Origin: Spirochaetales bacterium
GTDB taxonomy: Bacteria; Spirochaetota; Spirochaetia; Treponematales; Treponemataceae
Assembly (NCBI GenBank): GCA_030540405.1
Contig: JAUNWH010000014.1
Location: 1 to 55,196 of the forward strand
DNA: 55,196 nucleotides
Reading direction: 5' to 3'
Part shown: positions 41,802 to 50,932 of the stretch, one piece after another
Layout: the number at the start of each line of letters is the position of its first letter
Numbering within the stretch: the stretch's first letter is position 1
Notes under the pieces: generated by a model
Told to the model about the DNA's origin: nothing
The model's input: only the letters and a program-made list of their open reading frames with translations
Database searches by the model: none
Translations under genes and position numbers: made by a program

Positions 41802-43451
41802 TTAATTCACTTTTGCAGTCAATTCAGAAAGCAAAGGAATCAGCTGCTTCTTTCTCGAAACAATATCTTTCATATAATAAATATGCTCATCACGTTTCGG
41901 GAAATTTATGACGGCTTCAAATTTCGGATCACTTGCCAAAAACATTATCGAGCTCAATTTTGTTATGTCCGTTACAAGAAGAGCGCTGAACAAAGCTCCT
42001 TTTGACTTTCGTTCCTGCTCAAGGCAATCAAGGAATTCTTTTTTACGTTCAACAATTTCACGGGTGCTGTCAACTTCTATCTGACTCACGGAATATTTGA
42101 ATTTGTTTTCAGAATATTCTTTCATATCCTGATGCACAACTTCTTCCGCAGAACGTCCGTCTATGTGACTTCCGCTTTTTATAATGTCGTTTCCCAAAGT
42201 TTTTATGTCAAGCTCCGTAATGTTGCTCAAATATTCAGCGGTAAGAACATCATATTCGGTTGTCGTCGCAGACTGAAGAATCAAAGTGTCGCTAAGAATT
42301 CCGCATAAAAGAATTGAAGCCATGTCTTTCGGAATTGAAATTCTATTTTCGCGGTAAAGATTCGCAATGATTGTGCTTGTTGAACCGACTGCTTTGTTTA
42401 TAAAATTAATTGGAATACGAGTTGCAAATGTATTTATTTTGTGGTGGTCAATAATTTCCTGAATTATATAATTTTCAATTCCTTCAACTGCCTGCTGCGG
42501 CTCATTGTGATCAACCAAAATAACTTGAATATTCGCTTCGTGCAACAAATCGCTTTCACTGATTATTCCAATGACTTTAAAATCATCGTCAACAACAGGC
42601 AAACACCGGGCAGGACTTTGCGCAAGCTGGGCGCGGATTTTTTGCACAGTATCGCTTGCCTTCACTGGAAGAATTTTTGTGTCAGCCATTGAGCTTACCG
42701 GCGAAGAATATTCTACAAGCATCGCAGTTGCAACAGTGCTGTCATGACCGGAAATAATTGAAACTTTATTTTCGCGGGCAAGTTCTCTAAGCTCCTTTTT
42801 TATAACGTAATCTTTTGTAACAATTACCGCACGCACTTTTGCTTCAATTGACATTTTCTGAATATCTTCACGGTCACCTGTTATAACAACAATGTTTTCA
42901 CTTTTGTGTTCAGAAAGAAGGCTCTTAAAAGAATCAGCATCATCATCGCCAACCATCAAAGAACATTTAAAATAATCGTCAGCATTAAATTCCACAATCG
43001 GAACTGCACCCAAAGTTTTTTCTATAAGCTTTATGCTTGTTAAAAAAATGTCATCTTTTTTCGGACTTAGAATTTTAAATGAATTCAAGGCAAACGCATT
43101 GTAATTCAAAAGCCCTTGATAAGTTCCGTCTACATTGACAATCGGAAGAACAGAAGAATTTGTGCTTATCATTTTGTCCACAGCATTCCAAAGCGGAACA
43201 TCCTGATCTACAGAAGAATATTCTCCGCTCATGTAATATTCAGTTTTAGGAATCAAATCTGGAATATATTCAGGCGGCTCAACTTTAAATCTCTTGAAAA
43301 TATATTCTGTCTGCGGAGCTAATTTTCCGGCGCGGGCAGCAACGTATTCTTTTTTTCCAAGAAGATGCTTGAGCCTTGCATAAGCAGCAGCCGCAACAAC
43401 TGAATCAGTATCGGGATTTCTGTGTCCGATTATGTAAACTTTATTTGTCAT
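41802..43451 (-). CDS. Manganese-dependent (family II) inorganic pyrophosphatase with CBS-DRTGG insert
   Basis: 549 residues, larger than the ~310 of plain family II enzymes. The N-terminal DHH domain begins YIIGHRNPDTDSVVAAAAYA. An inserted regulatory region follows: a first CBS motif (PLWNAVDKMISTNSSVLPIVNVDG), a DRTGG-like domain (about residues 150-250, with SKIVVITGDREDIQ-type sequence), and a second CBS motif (LAQSPARCLPVVDDDFKVIGIISESDLL). The DHH part resumes with VDHNEPQQAVEG and IIDHHKI, then the DHHA2 part with the substrate-loop GSHIDGRSAEEV and terminal FPKRDEHIYYMKDIVSRKKQ. CBS domains in such enzymes bind adenine nucleotides and regulate activity. GAGAGGA precedes the ATG. Confidence 0.88.
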   Translation of the reverse strand: MTNKVYIIGHRNPDTDSVVAAAAYARLKHLLGKKEYVAARAGKLAPQTEYIFKRFKVEPPEYIPDLIPKTEYYMSGEYSSVDQDVPLWNAVDKMISTNSSVLPIVNVDGTYQGLLNYNAFALNSFKILSPKKDDIFLTSIKLIEKTLGAVPIVEFNADDYFKCSLMVGDDDADSFKSLLSEHKSENIVVITGDREDIQKMSIEAKVRAVIVTKDYVIKKELRELARENKVSIISGHDSTVATAMLVEYSSPVSSMADTKILPVKASDTVQKIRAQLAQSPARCLPVVDDDFKVIGIISESDLLHEANIQVILVDHNEPQQAVEGIENYIIQEIIDHHKINTFATRIPINFINKAVGSTSTIIANLYRENRISIPKDMASILLCGILSDTLILQSATTTEYDVLTAEYLSNITELDIKTLGNDIIKSGSHIDGRSAEEVVHQDMKEYSENKFKYSVSQIEVDSTREIVERKKEFLDCLEQERKSKGALFSALLVTDITKLSSIMFLASDPKFEAVINFPKRDEHIYYMKDIVSRKKQLIPLLSELTAKVN

Positions 43452-43483
43452 AAATTCCTCTCAACAATATGATAGCACCAAGG

Positions 43484-43515
43484 CAAAAAAAAAGCACCTG
43501 TATAAAAACAGATGC
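43484..43515 (-). terminator. Intrinsic terminator of tRNA-Asp
   Basis: Minus strand GCATCTGT (43508-43515) pairs with ACAGGTGC (43494-43501) using one G-U pair, then T9. Confidence 0.85.
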
Positions 43516-43522
43516 TTTGCTT

Positions 43523-43596
43523 CGGGATGTACGAGACTCGAACTCGTGGTCTCCGGCGTGACAGGCCAGCGCGATAACCAGCTTCGCTAACACCCC
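43523..43596 (-). tRNA. tRNA-Asp (anticodon GTC)
   Basis: 74-nt cloverleaf. Acceptor GGGGTGT pairs with ACATCCC (one G-U); the anticodon stem CTGGC/GCCGG encloses CTGTCAC, giving anticodon GTC. T-arm ACGAG-TTCGAGT-CTCGT. Discriminator base G73, as expected for Asp. CCA is not encoded. Confidence 0.97.
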
Positions 43597-43609
43597 AAAA
43601 GGTGATAAT

Positions 43610-43639
43610 ATCATATCAAAAACCACTTTGTATTGTCAA
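43610..43639 (-). promoter_or_regulatory. Promoter of tRNA-Asp
   Basis: Minus strand -35 TTGACA (43634-43639), 18-nt spacer, -10 TATGAT (43610-43615), 13 nt before the tRNA 5' end. Confidence 0.75.
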
Positions 43640-43665
43640 TAGCTTTTCTTAAAAACTCAAAAAAC

Positions 43666-44424
43666 TTATTTTTCATTAAAACGCTTCAAGAAAAGCTTTG
43701 TGCGTTCTTCCTTTGGATTTTCAATAACTTCTTTTCCCTGCTCAACAATAACTCCGCCGTCCATAAAAATAATTGTGTCGCTTGTGTCCCGGGCAAAAGA
43801 CATTTCATGAGTAACAACGACCATTGTCATTTTTTCCTCGGCAAGCTCACGGATTACAGCAAGAATTTCTCCAGTAAGCTCAGGATCTAAAGCAGATGTC
43901 GGCTCGTCAAAAAACAAAACCTCAGGCTTAAGTGCCAATGCGCGCGCAATAGAAACACGCTGCTGCTGTCCGCCAGAAAGTTCGCAAGGATAACACGATG
44001 CTTTCTGCTCAAGATTCATTTTTTTCAAAAGTGAAATCGCAGTTTCTTCCGCTTCGGATTTTTCTTTTCCAAGAACAACTCGTTGCGCTTCGGTAATATT
44101 TTTTAAAACTGAAAAATGAGGAAAAAGATTGAAATTCTGAAACACAAGTCCAACGTTCAAGCCAATTTTTCTCAAAGTTTTTTTATCAACATAAACGCCG
44201 TCCGTAACCATGTTTTGTCCGCAAATAGAAATTGAACCGTCCGTAATTTTTTCAAGCTGACAAACACAACGAAGCAATGTGGACTTTCCGCTTCCGCTCG
44301 GACCGATTATTCCAAGAACTTCGCCCTTGTGCAAGGAAAATGAAACGCCCTTTAAAACTTCTAGTCCACTGAAATTTTTTTTCAGATTTTCAACTTTTAT
44401 AATTTCACTATTTGTAGTAGTCAA
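43666..44424 (-). CDS. Polar amino acid ABC transporter ATPase
   Basis: 252 residues from a TTG at 44424, selected because GGAG lies 8 nt upstream; a longer frame from TTG 44445 is less likely. GlnQ/HisP-type ATPase: Walker [17 protein letters not shown]-loop [19 protein letters not shown], signature [17 protein letters not shown], Walker [19 protein letters not shown] and switch [13 protein letters not shown]. It overlaps the permease gene by 17 bp. Energises the uptake system encoded with the next two genes upstream. Confidence 0.92.
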   Translation of the reverse strand: MTTTNSEIIKVENLKKNFSGLEVLKGVSFSLHKGEVLGIIGPSGSGKSTLLRCVCQLEKITDGSISICGQNMVTDGVYVDKKTLRKIGLNVGLVFQNFNLFPHFSVLKNITEAQRVVLGKEKSEAEETAISLLKKMNLEQKASCYPCELSGGQQQRVSIARALALKPEVLFFDEPTSALDPELTGEILAVIRELAEEKMTMVVVTHEMSFARDTSDTIIFMDGGVIVEQGKEVIENPKEERTKLFLKRFNEK

Positions 44425-45082
44425 GTTTTTTCTCCGTAAAGTCAAATGCTTTAGAAACAGCCCAGTTCATTATAAAATAAAAAACACCTGCAATAAAAAG
44501 CGGCATAACGCTAACAAGCCGTCCGCTCTGAGTCTGAGCAACATGAAAAAGTTCCGCCACGCCCAAAACCTGAACAAGCGCGGTATCTTTTACAAGAGTG
44601 ATAACTTCGTTTCCCATCGGCGGAATTATTCGCTTTACAACTTGCGGAATTATAATACGAAAAAAAGTCTGTTTTTTTGTAAAGCCCAAAACTTTTGCAG
44701 CCTCGTACTGACCAAACGGAATAGACTGAATTCCTCCGCGGTAAATTTCTGCAAAATACGCCGCATAATTTATAACCATCGCCACAATCGCAGCCATAAA
44801 TCTGTCAAAGCCAATTCCAAAAATCATCTGGGGCGCAAAGTAAACAAAAATAAGCTGAAGCATGAGAGGCGTTCCGCGGATTATCAGCAAAAAAAGGTTT
44901 GTAACTCCAGACACAATTTTTACAGCCGACATTCTTCCAAAGCAAATAAAAAGCGCAAGAGGAACAGAAAAAATCAGAGTAAGAAAAAAAACTTCCAAAC
45001 TGACGCAAGTGCTTTGAAGCATTACAACAAGAAGTTTTCCGATTTTGATTCTTAGAAAATATTCAGATAAAAATTCAATCAT
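44408..45082 (-). CDS. Polar amino acid ABC transporter permease
   Basis: 224 residues, about five membrane helices, of the HisM/GlnP family. The membrane block [19 protein letters not shown] is at the N terminus. The coupling (EAA) loop is [27 protein letters not shown], followed by [28 protein letters not shown]. Preceded by a hairpin at 45105-45128 that separates it from the binding-protein gene. Confidence 0.92.
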   Translation of the reverse strand: MIEFLSEYFLRIKIGKLLVVMLQSTCVSLEVFFLTLIFSVPLALFICFGRMSAVKIVSGVTNLFLLIIRGTPLMLQLIFVYFAPQMIFGIGFDRFMAAIVAMVINYAAYFAEIYRGGIQSIPFGQYEAAKVLGFTKKQTFFRIIIPQVVKRIIPPMGNEVITLVKDTALVQVLGVAELFHVAQTQSGRLVSVMPLFIAGVFYFIMNWAVSKAFDFTEKKLDYYK

Positions 45083-45104
45083 TTAAATTTTAGTTTAGAA
45101 AAAT

Positions 45105-45128
45105 GCGCCCGGAAATTTTTCCAGACGC
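45105..45128 (-). terminator. Intercistronic hairpin after the binding-protein gene
   Basis: Minus strand GCGTCTGGAAA ... TTTCCGGGCGC with two G-U pairs, then ATTTTTC. Such partial terminators often give more binding protein than permease. Confidence 0.65.
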
Positions 45129-45150
45129 AAAAGCATTTTACAAAATATAA

Positions 45151-45921
45151 TTATTTTCCAATTGTAGAAATATCAGAGCCGAACCACTTTGTTGAGATTT
45201 TTGCAACAGTTCCGTCAGCCTGCATTTCCAAAAGAGTTTTCTGAACTTTGTCGCGGAGAGATTTATTTTTTCTGCTGAATGCAATTCCATATTCTTCCGG
45301 AGCAAGAGTTTCTTCAAGAATAACGAGAGGCTTTTTTCCCTGCGTAATGCTATATCCCGCAACAACTAAATCCATTACAACGCCGTCAAGATTTCCAACC
45401 TCAAGGTCGTTGAGAGCTGTAACATTTTCCTTGAACTCAACAATTTCCTTTAGGCTTTTTTTGAAATCCGGCGCGCCGTCAATCGCTTCCTGTGCAGAAG
45501 AGCCAGCCTGAACACCGATTTTTTTCCCCTTCAAATCTGCAAGCGATTTTACTTCACCATTATTGCGGACAACAACAACCTGGGCATTCGCAAGATAAGG
45601 CTCAGAGCAAGCCATGGCGCGTTTTCTTTCTTCAGTCAAAGTAAGTCCGTTCCAAATGCAGTCGATTTTTCCAGTGTTAAGCTCCATTTCTTTTGTAGAC
45701 CAGTCAATCGGCTGGCAAACAAGTTCAAGTCCAAGACGAGAAGCAACTTCGCGCGCAAGGTCAATGTCATAGCCTACAATTTCATTATTTTCATTGCGGA
45801 ATCCAAGAGGCGGAAACGAATCATCAAGGCCAAGAACAAATTTTCCAGACGATTTCTTTTTTGCGCTCGCCATTGAAAGGCAAACCATAAGCCCGCAAAT
45901 AACTGCAACAATTTTTTTCAT
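45151..45921 (-). CDS. Amino acid ABC transporter substrate-binding protein
   Basis: 256 residues with a signal peptide (MKKIVAVICGLMVCLSMASA). SBP family 3 pattern: FVLGLDDSFPPLGFRNENNE, IVGYDIDLAREVASRLG, GKIDCIWNGLTLTEERKRAM and the second-lobe LKGKKIGVQAGSSAQEAID. The conserved ligand arginine is in EERKRAM. No lipobox; a soluble periplasmic form is expected. Located 22 bp downstream of argH, so arginine, citrulline or a related amino acid is a reasonable but unproved ligand. Confidence 0.9.
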   Translation of the reverse strand: MKKIVAVICGLMVCLSMASAKKKSSGKFVLGLDDSFPPLGFRNENNEIVGYDIDLAREVASRLGLELVCQPIDWSTKEMELNTGKIDCIWNGLTLTEERKRAMACSEPYLANAQVVVVRNNGEVKSLADLKGKKIGVQAGSSAQEAIDGAPDFKKSLKEIVEFKENVTALNDLEVGNLDGVVMDLVVAGYSITQGKKPLVILEETLAPEEYGIAFSRKNKSLRDKVQKTLLEMQADGTVAKISTKWFGSDISTIGK

Positions 45922-45943
45922 TTTGAAAACTCCTTTTATAAAA

Positions 45944-47383
45944 TTATTTTTTTAAGCTTTTTTTACAGAACGCAAGCAAAGCTTTTATTTGAACTGAAGT
46001 TGATTCAGAAGAAGGCGCACCGATTGTCTTTCTGTTTTCCACACAGGCTTCAGGCGAAAGAATTTCATAAACGTCATCTTCAATTAAAGACGAGCATTTT
46101 TTAAATTCCTCCACACACAAATCTTCAATTTTTGAAAGCCCCGCATCAATTGCCATGCGAACAGCTTTTGCCGAAACTCCATGCGCAGTTCTAAACGGAA
46201 GTCCTTTGCGCACAAGATATTCAGCCAAATCAGTGGCATTTGCAAAACCGCCTTCACAGCTCGCCGCCATTTTTTCAAGATTCCATTTTGCAGAAGAAAC
46301 CATTGCCGTAAAAACTTTTAAGTTCGCTTCAACAGTGTCAAAAGCATCAAACAAAGGCTCTTTGTCTTCCTGCAAATCCCGGTCATAAGCAAGCGGAAGC
46401 CCTTTTACCATTGTAAGAAGATTTATCAAATCTCCGTAAACTTTTCCTGTTCTTCCTCGGATTAACTCAGCAAAGTCGGGATTTTTTTTCTGTGGCATAA
46501 TTGAAGAACCTGTTGACCATTTTTCGCTTAGCTCAACAAATGAAAATTCAGTTGTTGACCACAAAACAATTTCTTCGCACATCCGGCTTAAGTGGCTTTG
46601 AATCATCGCAAAATCTGAAGTAAATTCTATGCAGTAATCTCTGTCAGAAACTGTGTCCAATGAATTTTCAGTAACTCCAGAAAATCCAAGTTTTTTTGCA
46701 ACAAGCTCACGGTCAAGAGGCAAAGAGCTTCCCTGCAAAGCTCCAGAGCCAAGCGGAGACTTTTCAATTCGCCTAAGTGAATCTTCAAGACGCTCCCAGT
46801 CGCGCACCAGCATAGAAGCCCACGCCAAAAGATGCTGAGCCAAAGTTCCCGGCTGAGCATGCTGCATGTGAGTATAACCAGTCAGCAAAGATTTTTTATT
46901 TTTAGAAGCGATTTCTGAAAGTGTCCTTATAAGAGTTAAAATTTCATTCTGAATGCAAGGAATCATGCGGCGCAAATAAAGACGCTCGTCCAGCGCAATC
47001 TGATCATTTCGGCTGCGTCCTGTGTGAAGTTTTTTTCCAGGCTCACCGATGCGGTCTGTAAGAACGGCTTCAACAAATGAATGAATATCTTCCGCGCTAT
47101 AGTCAATTTTCAACTCGCCGGAAATCAAATCCCTTTCAATCGATTTTAAGCCTTTTACAATTTCAGAGCTTTCTGATTTTGAAATTATTTTCTGCTCGCC
47201 AAGCATTTGCGCATGTGCAATCGAACCATGAATGTCATCAAGAGCCATTCTTTCATCAACACGGATAGAAGTTTCAAACTCAACCGCAGCGGCATCTGGT
47301 CCTTCTGCAAATCTTCCGCTCCAAAGAGCAGCATGGTTGTCGCCAGTCAATGTGCCGTGATTTTTTTCATTTACGTCTGACAT
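45944..47383 (-). CDS. argH: Argininosuccinate lyase
   Basis: 479 residues; splits argininosuccinate to arginine and fumarate. N-terminal LWSGRFAEGPDAAAVEFETSI, then EDIHSFVEAVLTDRIGEPGKKLHTGRSRNDQ, YTHMQHAQPGTLAQHLLAW with the catalytic histidine, and the superfamily signature GSSIMPQKKNPDFAEL with the catalytic serine loop. Full-length and intact. It starts 1 bp after the DtxR-like regulator gene and is followed by an amino acid ABC transporter. No argF or argG is in the window. Confidence 0.96.
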   Translation of the reverse strand: MSDVNEKNHGTLTGDNHAALWSGRFAEGPDAAAVEFETSIRVDERMALDDIHGSIAHAQMLGEQKIISKSESSEIVKGLKSIERDLISGELKIDYSAEDIHSFVEAVLTDRIGEPGKKLHTGRSRNDQIALDERLYLRRMIPCIQNEILTLIRTLSEIASKNKKSLLTGYTHMQHAQPGTLAQHLLAWASMLVRDWERLEDSLRRIEKSPLGSGALQGSSLPLDRELVAKKLGFSGVTENSLDTVSDRDYCIEFTSDFAMIQSHLSRMCEEIVLWSTTEFSFVELSEKWSTGSSIMPQKKNPDFAELIRGRTGKVYGDLINLLTMVKGLPLAYDRDLQEDKEPLFDAFDTVEANLKVFTAMVSSAKWNLEKMAASCEGGFANATDLAEYLVRKGLPFRTAHGVSAKAVRMAIDAGLSKIEDLCVEEFKKCSSLIEDDVYEILSPEACVENRKTIGAPSSESTSVQIKALLAFCKKSLKK

Positions 47384-47384
47384 T

Positions 47385-47759
47385 TTATTTATTTTGCTCC
47401 ATCCACTTTTGAATTCCGACTTTTATATCTTCATCAATGTCATGCTCAATTCTGCACGCATTTTCTTCCGCATGAGCTTTGTCAACGCCAGTAATTTTTA
47501 CAAGGAAATCTGTGAGAAGAACATGGCGCGCATAAACGGACTCGGCTTTTTTTTGACCTTTTTCAGTCAGCTCAAGAGAACCGATGTGGCCAGTTGTAAT
47601 ATATCCATTTTCGCCCAAAATGCTCATCGCCCGGCTTACACTAGGCTTGGAAACACCAAGACGCTTTGCAACATCAACGGATCTTGCAACTCCATTTTCT
47701 TCTTTTAATCTAAGAATTGCCTCAAGATAATCTTCACCAGATTCGTGTAATTCCGACAA
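47385..47759 (-). CDS. DtxR/MntR family metal-dependent transcriptional regulator
   Basis: 124 residues, the size of a two-domain MntR-type repressor without the C-terminal SH3-like domain. Winged helix: GEDYLEAILRLKEENGVARSVDVAKRLGVSKPSVSRAMSIL, with the wing GYITTGHIGSLELTEKG. The dimerisation/metal domain shows YARHVLLTDFLVKI and the metal-ligand segment ENACRIEHDIDEDI (E..E/H pattern as in MntR). The TTG start has GGGAG 6 nt upstream. Placed directly before argH, an unusual partner; its target genes are not evident. A 8-bp inverted repeat at 47803-47830 could be its operator. Confidence 0.88.
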   Translation of the reverse strand: MSELHESGEDYLEAILRLKEENGVARSVDVAKRLGVSKPSVSRAMSILGENGYITTGHIGSLELTEKGQKKAESVYARHVLLTDFLVKITGVDKAHAEENACRIEHDIDEDIKVGIQKWMEQNK

Positions 47760-47802
47760 TTGAATCTCCCATAAAAGCCAACAAAAAATCTTGACTTTTT
47801 AA

Positions 47803-47830
47803 GCGCACCTGCAATCAAATGAAGATGCGC
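47803..47830. promoter_or_regulatory. Inverted repeat upstream of the DtxR-like gene
   Basis: GCGCACCT (47803-47810) and AGATGCGC (47823-47830) pair with one mismatch across 12 nt. No T-run on the minus strand, so an operator is as likely as a terminator of relQ. Confidence 0.4.
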
Positions 47831-47952
47831 AGTTGATATAAGAATTTTCATCTAAAAATCACCAAAAGGAAATTTCTAAGACAAACATATCATACTATAG
47901 AAAAAAAAAGTTTTCTAGTAATGCCAAGCATTCAAAAGAAACAGCAGACAAA

Positions 47953-48684
47953 TCAATCCAATGCCTGAAGCTCAATTGCAATTTCTTCCATTTCACGGTC
48001 GGTCATTGCGATTGTTTCCGCGCATCTCAAAAGCTCACGGCGGATTCCGGCTGGAATATGAGATTCAGTTTTGTATCTAAGTTCATGCTCAAGGCTCGCC
48101 CAAAAATCCATGGCAATTGTTCTAAGCTGAATTTCAACTGGAACTCTGTGCTCCGTGTTCGAAAGATAAACAATTATTTCAACAACAATATGCAGACTTC
48201 TATAGCCAGATTCCTTGGGCTCTTTTATGTAATCTTTTTCTTTTAAAAGCTTTATGTCCGGCTGCTTTAAAAGAATGTCCCTTATTGTGTAAATATCAGA
48301 AATGTAAGGGCAGATTACACGAACGCCGGCAACATCCGTAAGATTTTCTGTCATAGATTCAAATGTAAACGGCAACTTCCGCTTTTCAAGTTTTTCGGCA
48401 ATGCTTTCAGGAGATTTTATTCTGGATTTTATTGTTTCAATCGGATTCCTTCTACCCGTAACTTTATATTCTTTGTTTAAAATTTCAAGTTTTGTAACGA
48501 CCTGCTTTATCGCGCTTTCATAAATCATCATAAGCTTCTGAAATTCAAAAGCCATCTTTATAAAGTCGTTTGGATTCATCGAATTGATTTCATTCAATGA
48601 TGAAATTTTTGCAAGCTCTTTTCCCTGCAAATGATCGTTGTCATGTTCCACTAAATACTCGTCAGGAGTTTCAATTTTTTCCAT
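47953..48684 (-). CDS. relQ: Small (p)ppGpp synthetase (RelQ/YjbM type)
   Basis: 243 residues from the ATG at 48684 (MEKIETPDEYLV); the longer frame from TTG 48744 runs into the htpG terminator and is rejected. Single synthetase domain without hydrolase, TGS or ACT domains. Motifs: RRNPIETIKSRIKSPESIAEKLEKR, FTFESMTENLTDVAGVRVICPY, the ATP/GTP site KESGYRSLHIVV and the signature VEIQLRTIAMDFWASLEHEL. Makes the alarmone ppGpp. A promoter-like TTGTAA-N17-TATTTT lies 6 nt before the ATG, with no Shine-Dalgarno. Symbol is used by family similarity. Confidence 0.85.
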   Translation of the reverse strand: MEKIETPDEYLVEHDNDHLQGKELAKISSLNEINSMNPNDFIKMAFEFQKLMMIYESAIKQVVTKLEILNKEYKVTGRRNPIETIKSRIKSPESIAEKLEKRKLPFTFESMTENLTDVAGVRVICPYISDIYTIRDILLKQPDIKLLKEKDYIKEPKESGYRSLHIVVEIIVYLSNTEHRVPVEIQLRTIAMDFWASLEHELRYKTESHIPAGIRRELLRCAETIAMTDREMEEIAIELQALD

Positions 48685-48690
48685 ATCTAA

Positions 48691-48719
48691 AAAATAAAAA
48701 TGCGCAATTATCGTTACAA
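48691..48719 (-). promoter_or_regulatory. Weak candidate leaderless promoter of relQ
   Basis: Minus strand TTGTAA (48714-48719), 17-nt spacer, TATTTT (48691-48696), 6 nt to the ATG. Confidence 0.35.
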
Positions 48720-48745
48720 ATGATTTCTCATAAAAAAAAAGCAAA

Positions 48746-48773
48746 AAGCCTTCCGGAAAAACCGGAAAGCTTT
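48746..48773 (-). terminator. Intrinsic terminator of htpG
   Basis: Minus strand AAAGCTTTCCGG-TTTTT-CCGGAAGGCTTTTT: long GC-containing stem with a following T tract and a further T9 run. Confidence 0.9.
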
Positions 48774-48785
48774 CTGCACAAAATT

Positions 48786-50756
48786 TTATTCAGCGAGCAA
48801 AGAATTCAGCGATTTTACAAAATCAGCAGGATCTTTTAATTCCGCGCCGCTTACAAGAAGCGCCTGATCAAGAAGAACTTCACTTACATTTTTTACAAAG
48901 TCTTCTGAAACAGAACCTTCCAGTTTTTTTACAATTGCGTGGTCTGCATTTATTTCAAGAATTGGCTTTACAAAATCTCCGCCGCCTTGTCCCATCGCTT
49001 TCATCATGCGTTCCATCTGAAAGCTCGGATCATTTTCGTCCACAACAATGCAGCTCGGACTGTCAGAAAGACGCTTTGAAAGAACAACATCCTTTACACG
49101 GCCTTCAAGTGATTTTTTTATTTTTTCCTGAACAGGCTTGAACGCTTCCTCTTTTTTCTTAGCTTCTTCTTTGTCAACGCCAAGCTCTTCATCGCTTCCG
49201 GCGCGGTTTACTGCTTTCAGTTCAAAGTCTTTATATTTTCCGTATGCAGGAATAACAATATCGTCTATGTCATCCGCCATGATAAGAACTTCAAACCCTT
49301 TCTTTTTATAAGCCTCAAGCAACGGAGAAGAGCGCAGATTTTTTTCATCGCTTCCGCTGATATAGTAAATTGCCTTTTGGTCAGTTTTCATGCGCTGAAC
49401 ATAATCGGCAAAACTTGTCCATTTGTTTTCACCATTGCCTTCATCCGCAGTTGACTTAAAGCGGATTATCTCTGCAATTTCATCACGGTTTGCAAAATCA
49501 GAATAAAGCCCTTCTTTTAAAGGACGATTGTATGATTTTACAAAATCGTGCCATTTTTCAACAGTTTCTTTTTCAGCATCGGAAAGTTCCGTTTTTGCCT
49601 CAAGCTTTTTTGCCTCATCACCAAGTTTCTTGAATTCGCTTAAAAGTTTCTTTACAGACTGAGTTTTTATAGTTTCAAGAATTCTATTTTGCTGAAGAAT
49701 TTCACGGCTCACATTCAAAGGCAAATCTTCAGAATCAATAACGCCACGGATAAAACGCAAGTAAGACGGCAAAAGTTCACGGTCATCATCAGTTATAAAA
49801 ACGCGCTTTACATAAAGCTTAACGCCGCTTTTGTAGTCAGCCTGATACATATCAAACGGAGCCGTGCGAGGAACATAAAACAAAGTCGTGTATTCCTGAG
49901 TTCCTTCCGCATGAGTGTGAACATACATAAGCGGATCTGTTCCATCATGGCTGATTGTCTTATAAAAATCATTGTAATCTTCTTTTTTAAGCTCGCTCTT
50001 GTTCCGCTTCCAAAGCGCGCTGGCAGAATTCACTTGCTCAACTTTATTTTCAGTTCCTTCAGCCTTTCCATCCTTGTTATACTTTGTCTGAACATAATGA
50101 AGATAAATCGGGAAAGCAATATGATTTGAATATTTTTTTATAAGTTCGTCAATTTTCCATCTTGAAGCATAATCTTTAGAATCATCATTCAAATGAATTT
50201 CAATAACAGAGCCTACAGTTTCAGCCTTGTCAAATCCATACTGACAGTAGGCTTCGGATTTTTCTGTAAGCTCTTCAATTTCATAGGAATTTGTTCCATC
50301 GCTTGACCAGTGCAGAACTTTTCCGTCGCCAGCAGCTTTTCTTGTGTAAACATCAATTTTACTTGCCGCCATAAATGCGCTGTAAAAGCCAACGCCAAAC
50401 TGACCAATCAAATCTGAAGAGCCGCTTCCATTTTTAGAAAGCATATCGATAAAGGCTTTTGTTCCAGAACGCGCAATTGTTCCCAAATTATTTGTAAGAT
50501 CCTCTTCGTCCATTCCAATTCCAGAATCCTGAACTGAAAGAATCTTTTTTTCTTCATTGAACGAAATATCTATGCGCGGATTAAAAGGAATATCCTTGTA
50601 TTTATCATCAGAAACTGTAAGATATTTCAATTTGTCCAAAGCATCCGAAGCATTCGAAACAATTTCACGTAAAAAAATATCCTTGTTTGAATACATTGAA
50701 TGAATGATAAGTTTTAAAAGCTGATTAACTTCCGTCTGAAACTGATACTTTGCCAT
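48786..50756 (-). CDS. htpG: Molecular chaperone HtpG (Hsp90)
   Basis: 656 residues. The GHKL ATPase domain shows LKLIIHSMYSNKDIFLREIVSNASDALDKLKYL, DSGIGMDEEDLTNNLGTIARSGT and IGQFGVGFYSAFMAA. The middle domain has LYVKRVFITDDDRELLPSYLRFIRGVIDSEDLPLNVSREILQ. The C-terminal dimerisation domain ends DPADFVKSLNSLLAE. A short linker region is rich in charged residues (EEAKKKEEAFK). GGAG lies 7 nt before the ATG. No visible CIRCE-like operator upstream. Slightly longer than E. coli HtpG. Confidence 0.97.
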   Translation of the reverse strand: MAKYQFQTEVNQLLKLIIHSMYSNKDIFLREIVSNASDALDKLKYLTVSDDKYKDIPFNPRIDISFNEEKKILSVQDSGIGMDEEDLTNNLGTIARSGTKAFIDMLSKNGSGSSDLIGQFGVGFYSAFMAASKIDVYTRKAAGDGKVLHWSSDGTNSYEIEELTEKSEAYCQYGFDKAETVGSVIEIHLNDDSKDYASRWKIDELIKKYSNHIAFPIYLHYVQTKYNKDGKAEGTENKVEQVNSASALWKRNKSELKKEDYNDFYKTISHDGTDPLMYVHTHAEGTQEYTTLFYVPRTAPFDMYQADYKSGVKLYVKRVFITDDDRELLPSYLRFIRGVIDSEDLPLNVSREILQQNRILETIKTQSVKKLLSEFKKLGDEAKKLEAKTELSDAEKETVEKWHDFVKSYNRPLKEGLYSDFANRDEIAEIIRFKSTADEGNGENKWTSFADYVQRMKTDQKAIYYISGSDEKNLRSSPLLEAYKKKGFEVLIMADDIDDIVIPAYGKYKDFELKAVNRAGSDEELGVDKEEAKKKEEAFKPVQEKIKKSLEGRVKDVVLSKRLSDSPSCIVVDENDPSFQMERMMKAMGQGGGDFVKPILEINADHAIVKKLEGSVSEDFVKNVSEVLLDQALLVSGAELKDPADFVKSLNSLLAE

Positions 50757-50932
50757 GATTTTACTCCAAGACTTTTTAAGCTGAAAATCTTCAATTAATA
50801 TAATAACAAGAAATTAAGCAAAAAAAGTTCTACATTTTAAAATTTTTCGATTCTAATAAATATAATAAAAATTCAAGAAAAAAACAAATTTTAGCTGCGA
50901 TTTTAAAATGTCATTGCAAGACTTGGTTTTCT

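Noticed and set aside
48685..48744. Extended RelQ start at TTG 48744
   Set aside because: It overlaps the htpG terminator and encodes a non-conserved hydrophobic stretch; the ATG at 48684 is more plausible.
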